From the NCBI GenBank assembly GCA_035293945.1, contig DATGLV010000030.1:180795-244794 (forward strand): a stretch of 64,000 bases of DNA, in the 5' to 3' direction. Positions within the stretch are counted from its first letter, which is position 1. Each line of letters starts with the position of its first letter. The translations under genes and the position numbers were made by a program. The notes under the pieces are model-generated. The model saw nothing but the letters and a program-made list of their open reading frames with translations. It had not been told where the DNA came from and ran no database searches. This stretch comes from VAZQ01 sp035293945. Lineage in GTDB: Bacteria > Pseudomonadota > Alphaproteobacteria > Rhizobiales > Xanthobacteraceae. Shown piece after piece: positions 1-7,428 of this stretch.

Positions 1-146
1 GCTATCGCTATTATTCGCGCATGGCGTCGAACGTAGCGGACTTGCCGGAAGTGCAGAGGACATTTCAATCGCTGGCCGGACAGTCGCTGCGGCGCGCAAC
101 CGGGCTCGACCCTTCAGCGGCAGCGCTCGTGAGCGCGGAGCGATGA
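1..146 (+). CDS. C-terminal end of an unidentified protein (partial)
   Basis: Reading from base 3, the frame is open from the window edge to a TGA at 144-146 and gives about 47 residues that look like real coding sequence (begins YRYYSRMASNVADLPEVQ, ends SAAALVSAER). The N-terminus lies outside the window. No family is recognised from so short a tail. Another frame is also open over part of this stretch but gives an arginine-rich, low-quality peptide. The next gene on this strand starts more than 360 bases later, so this appears to be the last gene of an upstream unit. Confidence 0.4.
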   Translation, partial: YRYYSRMASNVADLPEVQRTFQSLAGQSLRRATGLDPSAAALVSAER

Positions 147-509
147 TCGCCACGCGCTGACGTTTCGGCGCCGAGAACGCGGCCGACCGCTAGAGCATCT
201 TCCCTGCAAGACCGCGAGCTGGCCCACGCCGGTCGCCCCCGCGGTAGCAGCAGCCAGCCCACGCCGGTCGTCCCCGCGAACGCGGGGACCCATACCGCTA
301 TGTGCCCGCAAGAGAGCAAGCAGTGTTGGTCCCGGCCCGCTCGCCCGGGAGCGACCCGGACTTAAAGGTCAACAGCCATTCACGCTGCCGTTCCCTTGCC
401 GTCAACCTTGGCCTATTCTCGCGTAGGATCGGGGCAAACGCCGCCAGTTCACGACCCCATGAAGCGGCGAAGACCCGACATCATCAAAAGAACGGCTGGG
501 AGGGAACCG
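147..509. other. Intergenic region with palindromic repeats, upstream of the exported protein at 510
   Basis: No convincing ORF. The stretch holds a duplicated block (CCCACGCCGGTCG followed by CCCCGCG, about 225-246 and 256-277), the second copy leading into a hairpin of the dispersed GTCGTCCCCGCG family. The last 200 bases presumably carry the promoter of the gene at 510, but no clear -35/-10 pair is visible. Confidence 0.5.
256..302. repeat. Dispersed palindromic repeat, GTCGTCCCCGCG family
   Basis: GGTCGTCCCCGCG, a two-base loop and CGCGGGGACC form a near-perfect stem at 266-290, followed by the CATACCGCTA tail seen again in the copy near 50801. The same core recurs at about 1511, 13287, 13990 and 50801. 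Confidence 0.7.
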
Positions 510-1391
510 ATGTCGTTTGAATCCTTGATTGGCAACCAAGCAGCTCGCATCTCGGTGCTCGCCTTGACGGCCGTATTGGCTGCCTTCGGGGCGCGCGCGC
601 AAGTCGAGATCCAAGGCAAGCGCTATCCCGATTGGCACGGTCAGTGGAGCGTGGCCGCTCCGCGGCTGCCGGGGCAGCAATTGCGCTTCGATCCGTCGAA
701 GCCCTTCGGCAAGGGCCAGGAGGCGCCGCTCACGGACGAGTACAAGAAAATCTACGAGGCCAATCTCGCCGAGATCGCCAAGGGCGGCCAGGGGCTGTTC
801 CTCTATCATGCCTCATGCCTGCCCGGCGGGATGCCGGCCATCATGTCGGCCGGGCAGTTCGAGTTCATCATCTCGCCGGAGACCACCTGGATCATTCAGG
901 ACAACGAGGACGTCCGCCACATCTTCACTGACGGACGTCCGTGGCCGGAAGGCACCGACCCGACCTATTCCGGCATCTCCATCGGGCACTGGGTCGACGA
1001 GGCCGGCACCGGCGCCTATGACGTGCTCGAGGTCGAGACCAGAGGGCCGTTCAAGGGGCCGCGCGTCTACGATGCGAGCGGTCTGCCGCTCGACTTCGAC
1101 AACGAATCGACCTTCAAGGAGCGCTTCTTCACCGACAAGAAGGATCCCAACATCCTGCACGACGTGATTACCGTGTTCGATCACGCGCTGACGCGGCCGT
1201 GGACCGCCGACAAGGCGTTCCGCCGCTCGAGCGCGAAATTTCCGGTCTTTGACCGCGGCACGTGCCTGGAAGGCAACACCTACGTCACCATCGGCAAGGA
1301 ATATTACATGGTGACCACGGACGGCTATCTGATGCCGACCATGAAGGGCCAGCGCCCACCCGATCCCAAATATTTCGAGAACCAGAAGTAG
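510..1391 (+). CDS. Exported protein of unknown function, paralogue of the gene at 30032
   Basis: 293 residues with a signal peptide (hydrophobic run then AFGARAQ, cleavage near residue 30). ATG 510 is chosen because it begins directly at this leader; the frame is open further upstream without coding character. The mature part shares a string of landmarks with the protein at 30032-30886: YPDW-x-GQW near the start, C-x-P-x-GMP, TDGR-x-WP, DP-x4-G-x-SIG-x-W, YD-x-LE-x-ETR and ILHD-x2-T-x2-D-x-ALTRPW. A third, more distant relative starts at 40954. Such proteins are common and multi-copy in Bradyrhizobiaceae, but I know of no established function. The invariant cysteine, acidic and tryptophan positions suggest a folded periplasmic domain. 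It stands alone, with a hairpin shortly after its stop. Confidence 0.85.
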   Translation: MSFESLIGNQAARISVLALTAVLAAFGARAQVEIQGKRYPDWHGQWSVAAPRLPGQQLRFDPSKPFGKGQEAPLTDEYKKIYEANLAEIAKGGQGLFLYHASCLPGGMPAIMSAGQFEFIISPETTWIIQDNEDVRHIFTDGRPWPEGTDPTYSGISIGHWVDEAGTGAYDVLEVETRGPFKGPRVYDASGLPLDFDNESTFKERFFTDKKDPNILHDVITVFDHALTRPWTADKAFRRSSAKFPVFDRGTCLEGNTYVTIGKEYYMVTTDGYLMPTMKGQRPPDPKYFENQK

Positions 1392-1446
1392 GTAGAAGCG
1401 CGCCGAGGCGTCTCACTCCCTCGCCCCGCGCGAGAGCCTCTCTCTC

Positions 1447-1470
1447 CTCTCCCCGTTCTTACGGGGAGAG
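1447..1470. repeat. Perfect hairpin, CTCTCCCC family
   Basis: CTCTCCCCGT, loop TTCT, ACGGGGAGAG form a 10-bp perfect stem about 55 bases past the stop of the gene at 510. There is no U-tract, so it is a repeat rather than a classical terminator, although it could protect the 3' end of the transcript. The same arms recur at 57615-57633. Confidence 0.6.
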
Positions 1471-1510
1471 GGAGGGGTGAGGGGCAACTCTCTCCATGTA
1501 AGGCCTCTCC

Positions 1511-1600
1511 GCGGTCGTCCCTGCGAACGCAGGGACCCATACTCCTGCGCCCCCTCGATGGCGCGCCGTACTATGGGTCCCGGGTCCGCCCGGGACGACG
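1511..1600. repeat. Dispersed palindromic repeat pair
   Basis: GCGGTCGTCCCTGCG with CGCAGGGACCCATAC forms one hairpin, and CTATGGGTCCCGGG with CCCGGGACGACG follows as a second. The pair spans the gap between two convergent genes. Confidence 0.65.
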
Positions 1601-1643
1601 CCCTCGTGTGGGGCACGGCCGAGCTTCCCGTTGCCAGCCCTAC

Positions 1644-2633
1644 TCACGTCGGCGGGAGCGATCCCAGATACGACGCGATCGCGATGATGTCGTCTTCCTT
1701 CAGGTTGGCGACCACCGGCTTCATCGGCGCCGCAGCGGCACCCGCGCTCGAGCCGTATTGCAGATCAAACAATTGCCGGGCGATGAACAAGGGCTGCAGG
1801 CCCGCGAGCCGCGGCACCTCGCCCATGCCCTGCAGCGTGGCACCATGGCAGGAGGCGCATTTCCCATTCTTCACCAGCTCTTCGCCCTTGGCGATCGAGC
1901 CCGGCGGCACATAGGCGATGAAGCCGGAATGCGGATCGCGGATTTCGGTGCGGAACGGATCGGCCGGAACCTCCAGAATGCGGTGGCCGATCGGCTCGGT
2001 GCCGCCGGCCGGATCGAGATAGCGGTGGCGCCCGGCAGTGGCGATGAACGTCTTCGGCGGGTCCGCAGTCTCGATCACTTTCACAAACACGATGGGCTTG
2101 ATGGCCGAGAAATATTCCGCGGCCGCCCGCACGTCTTCATCGGAAGTCGCCTTGGCGATCGGCCCCATGCGGGCATCGTCCTTGCGCGCACCCGACTTGT
2201 AGTAGCCGATCTGCCGGATCAGATATTCGGCGGGCTGGCCGGCAATGTCGGCGGCTTCGGAATGGCTCTGGCCCGACATCAGATGACAGGAGCCGCAGGC
2301 AAAGCGGATCCCCTCCCCGCCCGTCACCACCTTGGGGGCCGGCGGATGTTCGTCGGGAAACCAGTCCGGCGGCCGGGCGTTGCCGCCGATCTTGCTCGCA
2401 TCATATTCGCGCGTCGAGCCCGGCGCCCTGATGGTGCCTTCGATCTTGACCTTGAACGGCTGCACCTTGGGATCCGGGACATTGAACGCCCAATCGGGCA
2501 GCCCGTCCGGCACCTTGAGCTCGGCCTCCTGCGCGCGTGCGGACGGCGCGAGCAAGAGCGCGCCTGCGAAAGCCGCGGTCGCAAGGACTGCGAAACAGGT
2601 GGAAGTATTCTGGCGGAGGCTGCGGCGGGTCAC
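1644..2633 (-). CDS. Exported diheme cytochrome c
   Basis: 329 residues from GTG 2633, chosen because AGGAGA sits 6 bases upstream and a signal peptide follows (AGALLLAPSARAQ). Two CxxCH haem sites are visible: CGSCH at residues 113-117 and CASCH at 259-263. Each is followed by the helix-rich pattern of cytochrome c553/c4-type domains (AEYLIRQIGYYKSG; LFIARQLFDLQYG), with distal methionines such as DARMGPIA and AAPMKPV as likely axial ligands. About 80 residues separate the N-terminus from the first haem. This is the layout of periplasmic electron carriers that serve dehydrogenases. The physiological partner is not evident; the gene converges on the exported protein at 510, and the neighbours on the other side are unrelated toxin-antitoxin genes. 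Confidence 0.85.
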   Translation of the reverse strand: MTRRSLRQNTSTCFAVLATAAFAGALLLAPSARAQEAELKVPDGLPDWAFNVPDPKVQPFKVKIEGTIRAPGSTREYDASKIGGNARPPDWFPDEHPPAPKVVTGGEGIRFACGSCHLMSGQSHSEAADIAGQPAEYLIRQIGYYKSGARKDDARMGPIAKATSDEDVRAAAEYFSAIKPIVFVKVIETADPPKTFIATAGRHRYLDPAGGTEPIGHRILEVPADPFRTEIRDPHSGFIAYVPPGSIAKGEELVKNGKCASCHGATLQGMGEVPRLAGLQPLFIARQLFDLQYGSSAGAAAAPMKPVVANLKEDDIIAIASYLGSLPPT

Positions 2634-2748
2634 GGGAGTCTCCTCTTGAGAAGCCTTTGGCGAATGGTGCGCGGTACTCGACGGGGCTGGCTTTAAGGAT
2701 ATCCCGCCACCGCCCGCAACGTCTATGGCGCGTGGCCACGCACCCTCC

Positions 2749-2813
2749 CCGGTCATCCCCGCGCAAAAGGGCGTTCACGCCCGTCTTGAGCGCCCTCTGC
2801 GGGGATCCAGTCC
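2749..2813. repeat. Dispersed palindromic repeat, GTCATCCCCGCG family
   Basis: CCGGTCATCCCCGCG at 2749 pairs with TGCGGGGATCCAG at its end. Nested inside is GGGCG-TTCA-CGCCC, the motif also found in the longer repeats at 38746 and 53464. It lies between the cytochrome start and the HepT stop. Confidence 0.65.
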
Positions 2814-2839
2814 ACCTCGCAAAATGCCTCTCACTCCCG

Positions 2840-3202
2840 TCAGGATTGGCTCGAGCCTTCCTGAGGTACAAGTTTTTCAAGCGTGACGATCAGCTGCCCG
2901 ACGCGATCCCGAACGACCATCCACACGAGATCGAGGCGCACCTCTCCGTAGCCGTGGATAAGCCTGTGGCGCATTCCGGTGATCTCGCGCCAAGGGATCT
3001 CCACTTGGTCAGCTTGTGTGGCCACCGACACCTTACCGGCAGCCTCCCCGATCACCTCCAGCGATCGAATGACCGCGTTCTGGTGCAGGCGGCTCGCCAG
3101 GAAGGCTGGCTCATCCATCCCCTCAACGAAGCTTCGAGCATCACGCGCCGCCAGCAGCATGTCGAGGAGCAGCGCGGCGTCTCGGTCCGGCAGCTCAGCC
3201 AT
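2840..3202 (-). CDS. hepT: HepT-like ribonuclease toxin (DUF86)
   Basis: 120 residues, all helical in character, with the R-x4-H-x-Y signature of HEPN/HepT RNases (in MRHRLIHGYGEV near residue 77). In the HepT/MntA family the HEPN protein is the RNase toxin and the nucleotidyltransferase partner inactivates it by adding AMP to the tyrosine of this motif. The start overlaps the last 8 bases of the nucleotidyltransferase gene upstream on the same strand, so the two are translationally coupled. Length is normal for the family and nothing looks damaged. Chromosomal copies may act as stabilising or anti-phage modules. Confidence 0.88.
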   Translation of the reverse strand: MAELPDRDAALLLDMLLAARDARSFVEGMDEPAFLASRLHQNAVIRSLEVIGEAAGKVSVATQADQVEIPWREITGMRHRLIHGYGEVRLDLVWMVVRDRVGQLIVTLEKLVPQEGSSQS

Positions 3203-3509
3203 AGACCGTCTCGGCTTCCTTCAGGATCGCTCGCCGACGGATGAAGTTCCTGCTCGCTTCGACGGCTTCGCGATCCACGAGATCCACCCGGCGCCCGAGC
3301 AGCTCTTCCATCGCGTCCTTCAGCTCCGCAAAAGTCGCAAGATCATTCCGCATCCCAGATTCAAATGTGACAAGAAAATCCGCGTCGCTGCGCTCGGGAT
3401 CGAAGCCGGTGGCACGGGCAGCCGAACCAAAAACCTCCAACCGCGCGACACCGTAGCGCCGGCATAGCTCGGCCAGTGCGTCGCGCCTCTTGCTGATATC
3501 GGGCTGCAT
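3195..3509 (-). CDS. mntA: MntA-like minimal nucleotidyltransferase antitoxin
   Basis: 104 residues from ATG 3509. A start 21 bases further upstream is possible but would add only MSRPGRA. It shows the polymerase-beta nucleotidyltransferase signature: GSAAR-x-T followed by SDADF, with VDLVD supplying the third acidic residue. MntA-family antitoxins AMPylate the cognate HepT toxin. The pair order here is antitoxin first, with an 8-bp overlap. All three catalytic acidic positions are present, so the enzyme should be active. Confidence 0.88.
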   Translation of the reverse strand: MQPDISKRRDALAELCRRYGVARLEVFGSAARATGFDPERSDADFLVTFESGMRNDLATFAELKDAMEELLGRRVDLVDREAVEASRNFIRRRAILKEAETVYG

Positions 3510-3626
3510 AGCTCTTCCTGGCCTGCTCACAAGGTCTCAAGGCACTCCATTTTCCTCGAATGGAGCCGCGGCGTCTACGCTTGTACTCGTGCCCCTCCCC
3601 GGTAATCCCAACAAAGCAAAATGTTC

Positions 3627-3680
3627 CCCGGTCATCCCCGCGAAAGCATGCCCCTGCGAAGGCGGGGGCGGGGATCCAGT
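3627..3680. repeat. Dispersed palindromic repeat, GTCATCCCCGCG family
   Basis: CCGGTCATCCCCGCGAAAGC at the left end pairs imperfectly with GGCGGGGATCCAG at the right, with a GCCCCTGCGAAGGCGGGGGC stem inside. It separates the mntA start from the convergently read cupin end. Confidence 0.65.
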
Positions 3681-3742
3681 TTTCTTCGCATAATGCTCTT
3701 AAAGCAATGCTCTTCAAGCAGCGCCCCGCGCGCTCGACGCCC

Positions 3743-4192
3743 CTACTTCTCCCCCACCGGCACCTGCAGCGTCACCCTCTCTTCATTCCCCACCACGCGC
3801 GTGATGTGGCCCTTGCCGGTCACATCCTCGACCAACTCTATGCTGCCCGGACCGACCTCGATCTTCTTGCCGCCCGCGACCTCGAGCTCCCCATGCCCCG
3901 ACAGCGTGATCACATATTGCTTGCGCGGCGCCGGATGCCAATCCGACACGCGGCCCGCCGGCGCACGCCGCAACTCCGCACCTGCCGCCGCCCCAAGCTT
4001 GTAGAACGTGCTGTCGCTGCCGCTCTTCCCTGCAAACTTCGCCTCGATCTCCTCCACATGCGTCTGCCCATCCGGCCCGGTGAACAGATGATTGATCATG
4101 ACGGGCTTGAAGTCCTCGGCGCGGGTGGGGGCGGGAAGAAGAGAGAGACCTACGAGAGCGTAGCCGAGAAGCAAAATGTGGATCGGTTTCAT
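3743..4192 (-). CDS. Exported cupin-domain protein
   Basis: 149 residues from ATG 4192, which has GGGGAGG 6 bases upstream and opens a signal peptide (ILLLGYALVGLSLL, cleavage near TRAED). The mature protein is one cupin barrel: WHPAPRKQYVITLSGHGELE is the first conserved cupin motif, and KIEVGPGSIELVED with KGHITRV covers the second. The histidines could bind one metal ion. Periplasmic single cupins are mostly uncharacterised, and the substrate cannot be told. It is the only non-defence gene inside the toxin/restriction island and reads away from the zeta-like gene, from which a 135-base promoter region separates it. Confidence 0.8.
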   Translation of the reverse strand: MKPIHILLLGYALVGLSLLPAPTRAEDFKPVMINHLFTGPDGQTHVEEIEAKFAGKSGSDSTFYKLGAAAGAELRRAPAGRVSDWHPAPRKQYVITLSGHGELEVAGGKKIEVGPGSIELVEDVTGKGHITRVVGNEERVTLQVPVGEK

Positions 4193-4214
4193 AACGGACC
4201 TCCCCTGGAGTTTG

Positions 4215-4240
4215 TTGTATTGCGCGGCCTTAGAATACAA
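4215..4240. promoter_or_regulatory. Inverted repeat between the cupin and zeta-like genes, possible operator
   Basis: TTGTATT and AATACAA are perfect 7-bp inverted arms separated by 12 bases, 23 bases upstream of the cupin ATG. The position between divergent genes suggests an operator for either. No regulator for it is identified in the window. Confidence 0.35.
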
Positions 4241-4327
4241 GAAAGGTCTGGGCGCTGTCGCCGTCCGCGGAAAGCTTTGGTACCGGGAAGGCGCATCGTT
4301 ACCGAGGAATGGCGGAGAGCTTGGCAG

Positions 4328-4900
4328 TTGAAGGACATTGTCATTATCGGCGGACCGAACGGCGCCGGGAAGACCACCGCCGCTAGGGCCGTTGTCCCGA
4401 AAGAGCTCGGCATTCGGGCGTTTGTCAACGCCGACGAGATTGCACGTGAACTTTCTCCGCGCAATCCCGAGCACGCGGAGATCGCGGCCGGTCGGCTCAT
4501 GATCGAAAGAATTCGTGAGCTGGTGCAAAGCGGGGAAAGCTTTGCGTTCGAAACCACATGCTCCGGTCGGACCCATGCGACATGGCTGCGGGAGTGCAAA
4601 CAGGCGGGATGGCGGGTGATCTTGCTCTACCTCTGGCTATCTTCGCCGCAAGCGGCACTTGATCGGGTCGCCCGTCGGGTCAGTGAAGGCGGCCACGGCA
4701 TAGCCGACGACGTAGTAAAGCGGCGCTATCGGGCGGGTGTGGTGAACATGATCCGTGTATACTTGCCGCTTGCGGACGTCGCGGCTATCTACGACAACGG
4801 AGACGAGGGGCGCGTGTTGATCGCCGAGCGAAAATCCGGATCGGACTTGGTCGTGCACGATGCCCGGCGCTGGACGATGATTGGGAGAGCCTCCCAATGA
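4328..4900 (+). CDS. Zeta-toxin-like P-loop kinase
   Basis: About 190 residues. A TTG at 4328 is the best start, with GGAGAG 8 bases upstream, and it places the Walker A loop GGPNGAGKTT at residues 8-17. Then come VNADEIA (substrate-binding acidic region), a segment SFAFETT after a helix, and RVARRVSEGGHGI, where basic residues could contact nucleotide. This order matches the zeta family, whose founding members phosphorylate UDP-N-acetylglucosamine and so block wall synthesis; chromosomal relatives vary in substrate. The stop overlaps the start of a 56-codon gene (ATGA), a likely partner. The upstream reading frame is open but not coding in character. Confidence 0.8.
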   Translation: MKDIVIIGGPNGAGKTTAARAVVPKELGIRAFVNADEIARELSPRNPEHAEIAAGRLMIERIRELVQSGESFAFETTCSGRTHATWLRECKQAGWRVILLYLWLSSPQAALDRVARRVSEGGHGIADDVVKRRYRAGVVNMIRVYLPLADVAAIYDNGDEGRVLIAERKSGSDLVVHDARRWTMIGRASQ

Positions 4901-5067
4901 CCGACCTGACACCGCAACAAATTCTCGACGCGATCGAGCGAGGCCTCGAGGAAACTGCTCGTCGTCTTAAGTTCGACAAGACCTTCCCGAAGGATGGCAG
5001 GATGTACCCGCTGCCGCCGCAGCTAGAGGGAGCCGAGCGCAAGCCGCACCCGCGCAGAACTGACTAG
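4897..5067 (+). CDS. Small protein coupled to the zeta-like kinase, possible antitoxin
   Basis: 56 residues starting in an ATGA overlap with the kinase stop. The sequence begins MTDLTPQQILDAIERGLEET, an amphipathic acidic helix, then a basic tail (AERKPHPRRTD). It is too short for most gene callers. No known antitoxin family is recognised; the call rests on the overlap, strand and size. Classical epsilon antitoxins lie upstream of zeta, so the reversed order here is unusual. A regulatory or chaperone-like role is equally possible. Confidence 0.55.
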   Translation: MTDLTPQQILDAIERGLEETARRLKFDKTFPKDGRMYPLPPQLEGAERKPHPRRTD

Positions 5068-5076
5068 CCCTAGCAG

Positions 5077-7428
5077 TCATTCCTGTGCGCCGCTCGGAGC
5101 AGCGGCAGCCATTACATCGGCATAAAGGTATTTCTGAAAGCCAATGAATGTGTCACGGATCAGCGGGATGCCGCCGAGCTGATCAGCAGCATCGCTGACC
5201 GTGTGGTACTTGAGCTGAAGAAGATCGCTAAGCTTATCCTGATCGAGCTCTCTGACGCCCTGCCGAACATACTGAGCCAACACGAAATCGAGGAAAGACT
5301 GCAGCTTGTCGTCGTAACGTGCCAATATTTTGTCTTTTCGCGCTTGAACGCGATCCAAGCGACTTATCGGCGCGAGTGCGAAGGCAATGTATGCCAGAAC
5401 ATCGAAGACATCGCTGTTTTCAGCGCTTATCATTCGGCTGATTTCCGCAATCTGATCTCCACCGAAGCCCTTTTCAGTCAGACTCTGCATCAGTGCCATG
5501 CGCGTGTCCGGCCGACTCCAGATTCTCCGCAATTCGTCCTCATCCTTGAACAAGCGCGGCAGCTCACCATAGAGCTTTTCGACCATCTGAACCGCCGAAA
5601 TCGGTTTGCCGTCCGGGCTCCAGTAACTTGTCGCCATCATGTACTGAAGGACGCGTTCCTTGCCATCGGCAAGCTTGATGATGATTTTTTTCGGACGCAC
5701 GGGGAGCGGCTCGTATTCGGCTTGGAGGCGTTCCCCAAGCTCGTCTTCCTTATCGCCGGGTTTGTTCGGGCGAGCCGGAGTCGGCTCTATCGGTTCACCA
5801 TCCCATTCGGGATCGTTGAAGTGCGCGTAGGCCTTCACGAAATCATAGATCGTGAAATAGTCTTTTCCCTCGAACAGACGGGTGCCGCGTCCGATGATCT
5901 GCTTGAATTCGATCATGGTGCCGATAGGCCGCATCAGCACGATATTCCGAACGTTGCGCGCATCCACACCGGTCGAGAGCTTCTGCGATGTGGTGAGAAT
6001 AGTTGGGATGCTCTTCTCATTGTCCTGGAATGTGCGCAACCATTGCTCGCCCAGGTCGCCGTCATCTGCTGTCACGCGGACGCAGTAGTTGGGGTCGCTC
6101 GATTTCTTCACCTGGTTGATCAAATCACGTACCAGCGCCGCGTGCGCTTGCGTGGCGCAGAATACCAGCGTCTTCTCACGCTGGTCGATCTGCTCCATGA
6201 ACAGCTTCACACGATAGCGCTCCCGCTCCTCGATCTCGATGGTGCGGTTGAACTGCGGCTCCTTATAGCGCTTGCCTTCCTCGACCTCGCCCTCGACCAC
6301 CTTGTCGTCGGGCGTAAAGATGTAGTCGTCGAGCGTCGTCGCGAACTGCTTCACCTTGAACGGCGTCAGGAATCCGTCATTGATGCCGTCCTTGAGCGAA
6401 TACGTGTAAACCGGCTCGCCGAAATAAGCGTAGGTGTCCACGTTGTCGCGCCGCTTCGGAGTCGCCGTCAGACCGAGTTGCACCGCCGGCGCAAAGTAAT
6501 CGAGAATGTCACGCCAGTTGCTCTCGTCATTGGCGCCGCCGCGGTGGCACTCGTCGATAACGATGAAATCGAAGAAATCCTTCGGATAGTCGCCGAAATA
6601 CGGCGAAGGCTTTCCGTCCTTCTCAGGCCCACTCATGAAGGTCTGGAAGATCGTGAAGAACACAGACGCGTTCTTCGGCACGCGGCCTTTCTTCCGGATT
6701 TCATCAGGCTTGACGCGCGCCAGCGCGTCCTCGGGAAACGCCGAGAAAGCGTTGTACGCCTGGTCTGCCAAGATGTTACGGTCGGCGAGGAAAAGGATGC
6801 GCGGCCGCCGCTCGGGCTTGCGCGACAGGTTCCACCGGCTTTGAAACAGCGCCCAGGCGATCTGGAAAGCTATGGCCGTCTTACCGGTTCCAGTCGCAAG
6901 CGTCAGCAGGATGCGCTGCTTGCCGGCAGCGATAGCTTCGAGTGCGTTCTCGATGGCATTATGCTGATAGTAGCGCGTCTGCCACGTGCTGCCGCGCTCC
7001 TCGAATGGGACGGCAGCGAACCGCTCGCGCCATTCGTTCTTTGTTTTGAAAACATCGTTCCAGAGTTCGTCCGGAGTCGGATAGCGTTCGACATAGCCTT
7101 CTTTCCCGGCCTGCATGTCGATCCGGTAGATTTTTCGGCCGTTGGTGGAGAAGGCAAAGCGCGCCTGAAGCTTTTCGGCATAGGTCTTGGCCTGCCCGAC
7201 ACCTTCAGTCGGCCCCTTGTCTTCCGCCTTGGCCTCGATCACCGCCAGCTTATGGTTGCGAAAGGTGAGGACGTAATCGGCGATCTCCGACTTGCCGCGC
7301 CGTCCCGCGCCTTCGATCCGGCCCGGGCAGATGGTCTCCCGGCGCACCCGGCTGTCCGCAACCACGCCCCAACCCGCCGCCCGCAGCGCAGGATCGATCA
7401 GCTCGGCGCGAGTCTCGGCCTCGTTCAC
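5077..7428 (-). CDS. hsdR: Type I restriction enzyme, R subunit (HsdR)
   Basis: 783 residues, the DNA-cleaving and translocating subunit of a type I system of the EcoEI type. Near the N-terminus a PD-(D/E)xK nuclease core is visible (D51 and E65-A-K67). The SF2 motor follows: Walker A ATGTGKT at 178-184, DECH at 292-295, GLTATPKR near 316, and the arginine-finger region GRGTRLFEGK near 530. The C-terminal helical domain probably binds the methylase core. Translation starts at GTG 7428, which overlaps the hsdS stop by 4 bases (GTGA). Motifs are intact, but cleavage depends on the specificity subunit encoded just upstream, which is frameshifted in this sequence. Confidence 0.93.
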   Translation of the reverse strand: MNEAETRAELIDPALRAAGWGVVADSRVRRETICPGRIEGAGRRGKSEIADYVLTFRNHKLAVIEAKAEDKGPTEGVGQAKTYAEKLQARFAFSTNGRKIYRIDMQAGKEGYVERYPTPDELWNDVFKTKNEWRERFAAVPFEERGSTWQTRYYQHNAIENALEAIAAGKQRILLTLATGTGKTAIAFQIAWALFQSRWNLSRKPERRPRILFLADRNILADQAYNAFSAFPEDALARVKPDEIRKKGRVPKNASVFFTIFQTFMSGPEKDGKPSPYFGDYPKDFFDFIVIDECHRGGANDESNWRDILDYFAPAVQLGLTATPKRRDNVDTYAYFGEPVYTYSLKDGINDGFLTPFKVKQFATTLDDYIFTPDDKVVEGEVEEGKRYKEPQFNRTIEIEERERYRVKLFMEQIDQREKTLVFCATQAHAALVRDLINQVKKSSDPNYCVRVTADDGDLGEQWLRTFQDNEKSIPTILTTSQKLSTGVDARNVRNIVLMRPIGTMIEFKQIIGRGTRLFEGKDYFTIYDFVKAYAHFNDPEWDGEPIEPTPARPNKPGDKEDELGERLQAEYEPLPVRPKKIIIKLADGKERVLQYMMATSYWSPDGKPISAVQMVEKLYGELPRLFKDEDELRRIWSRPDTRMALMQSLTEKGFGGDQIAEISRMISAENSDVFDVLAYIAFALAPISRLDRVQARKDKILARYDDKLQSFLDFVLAQYVRQGVRELDQDKLSDLLQLKYHTVSDAADQLGGIPLIRDTFIGFQKYLYADVMAAAAPSGAQE

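Noticed and set aside
1608..2696. A 362-codon plus-strand frame opposite the diheme cytochrome
   Set aside because: The minus strand has two CxxCH sites, a signal peptide and a ribosome site; the plus-strand translation is His/Arg-rich antisense.
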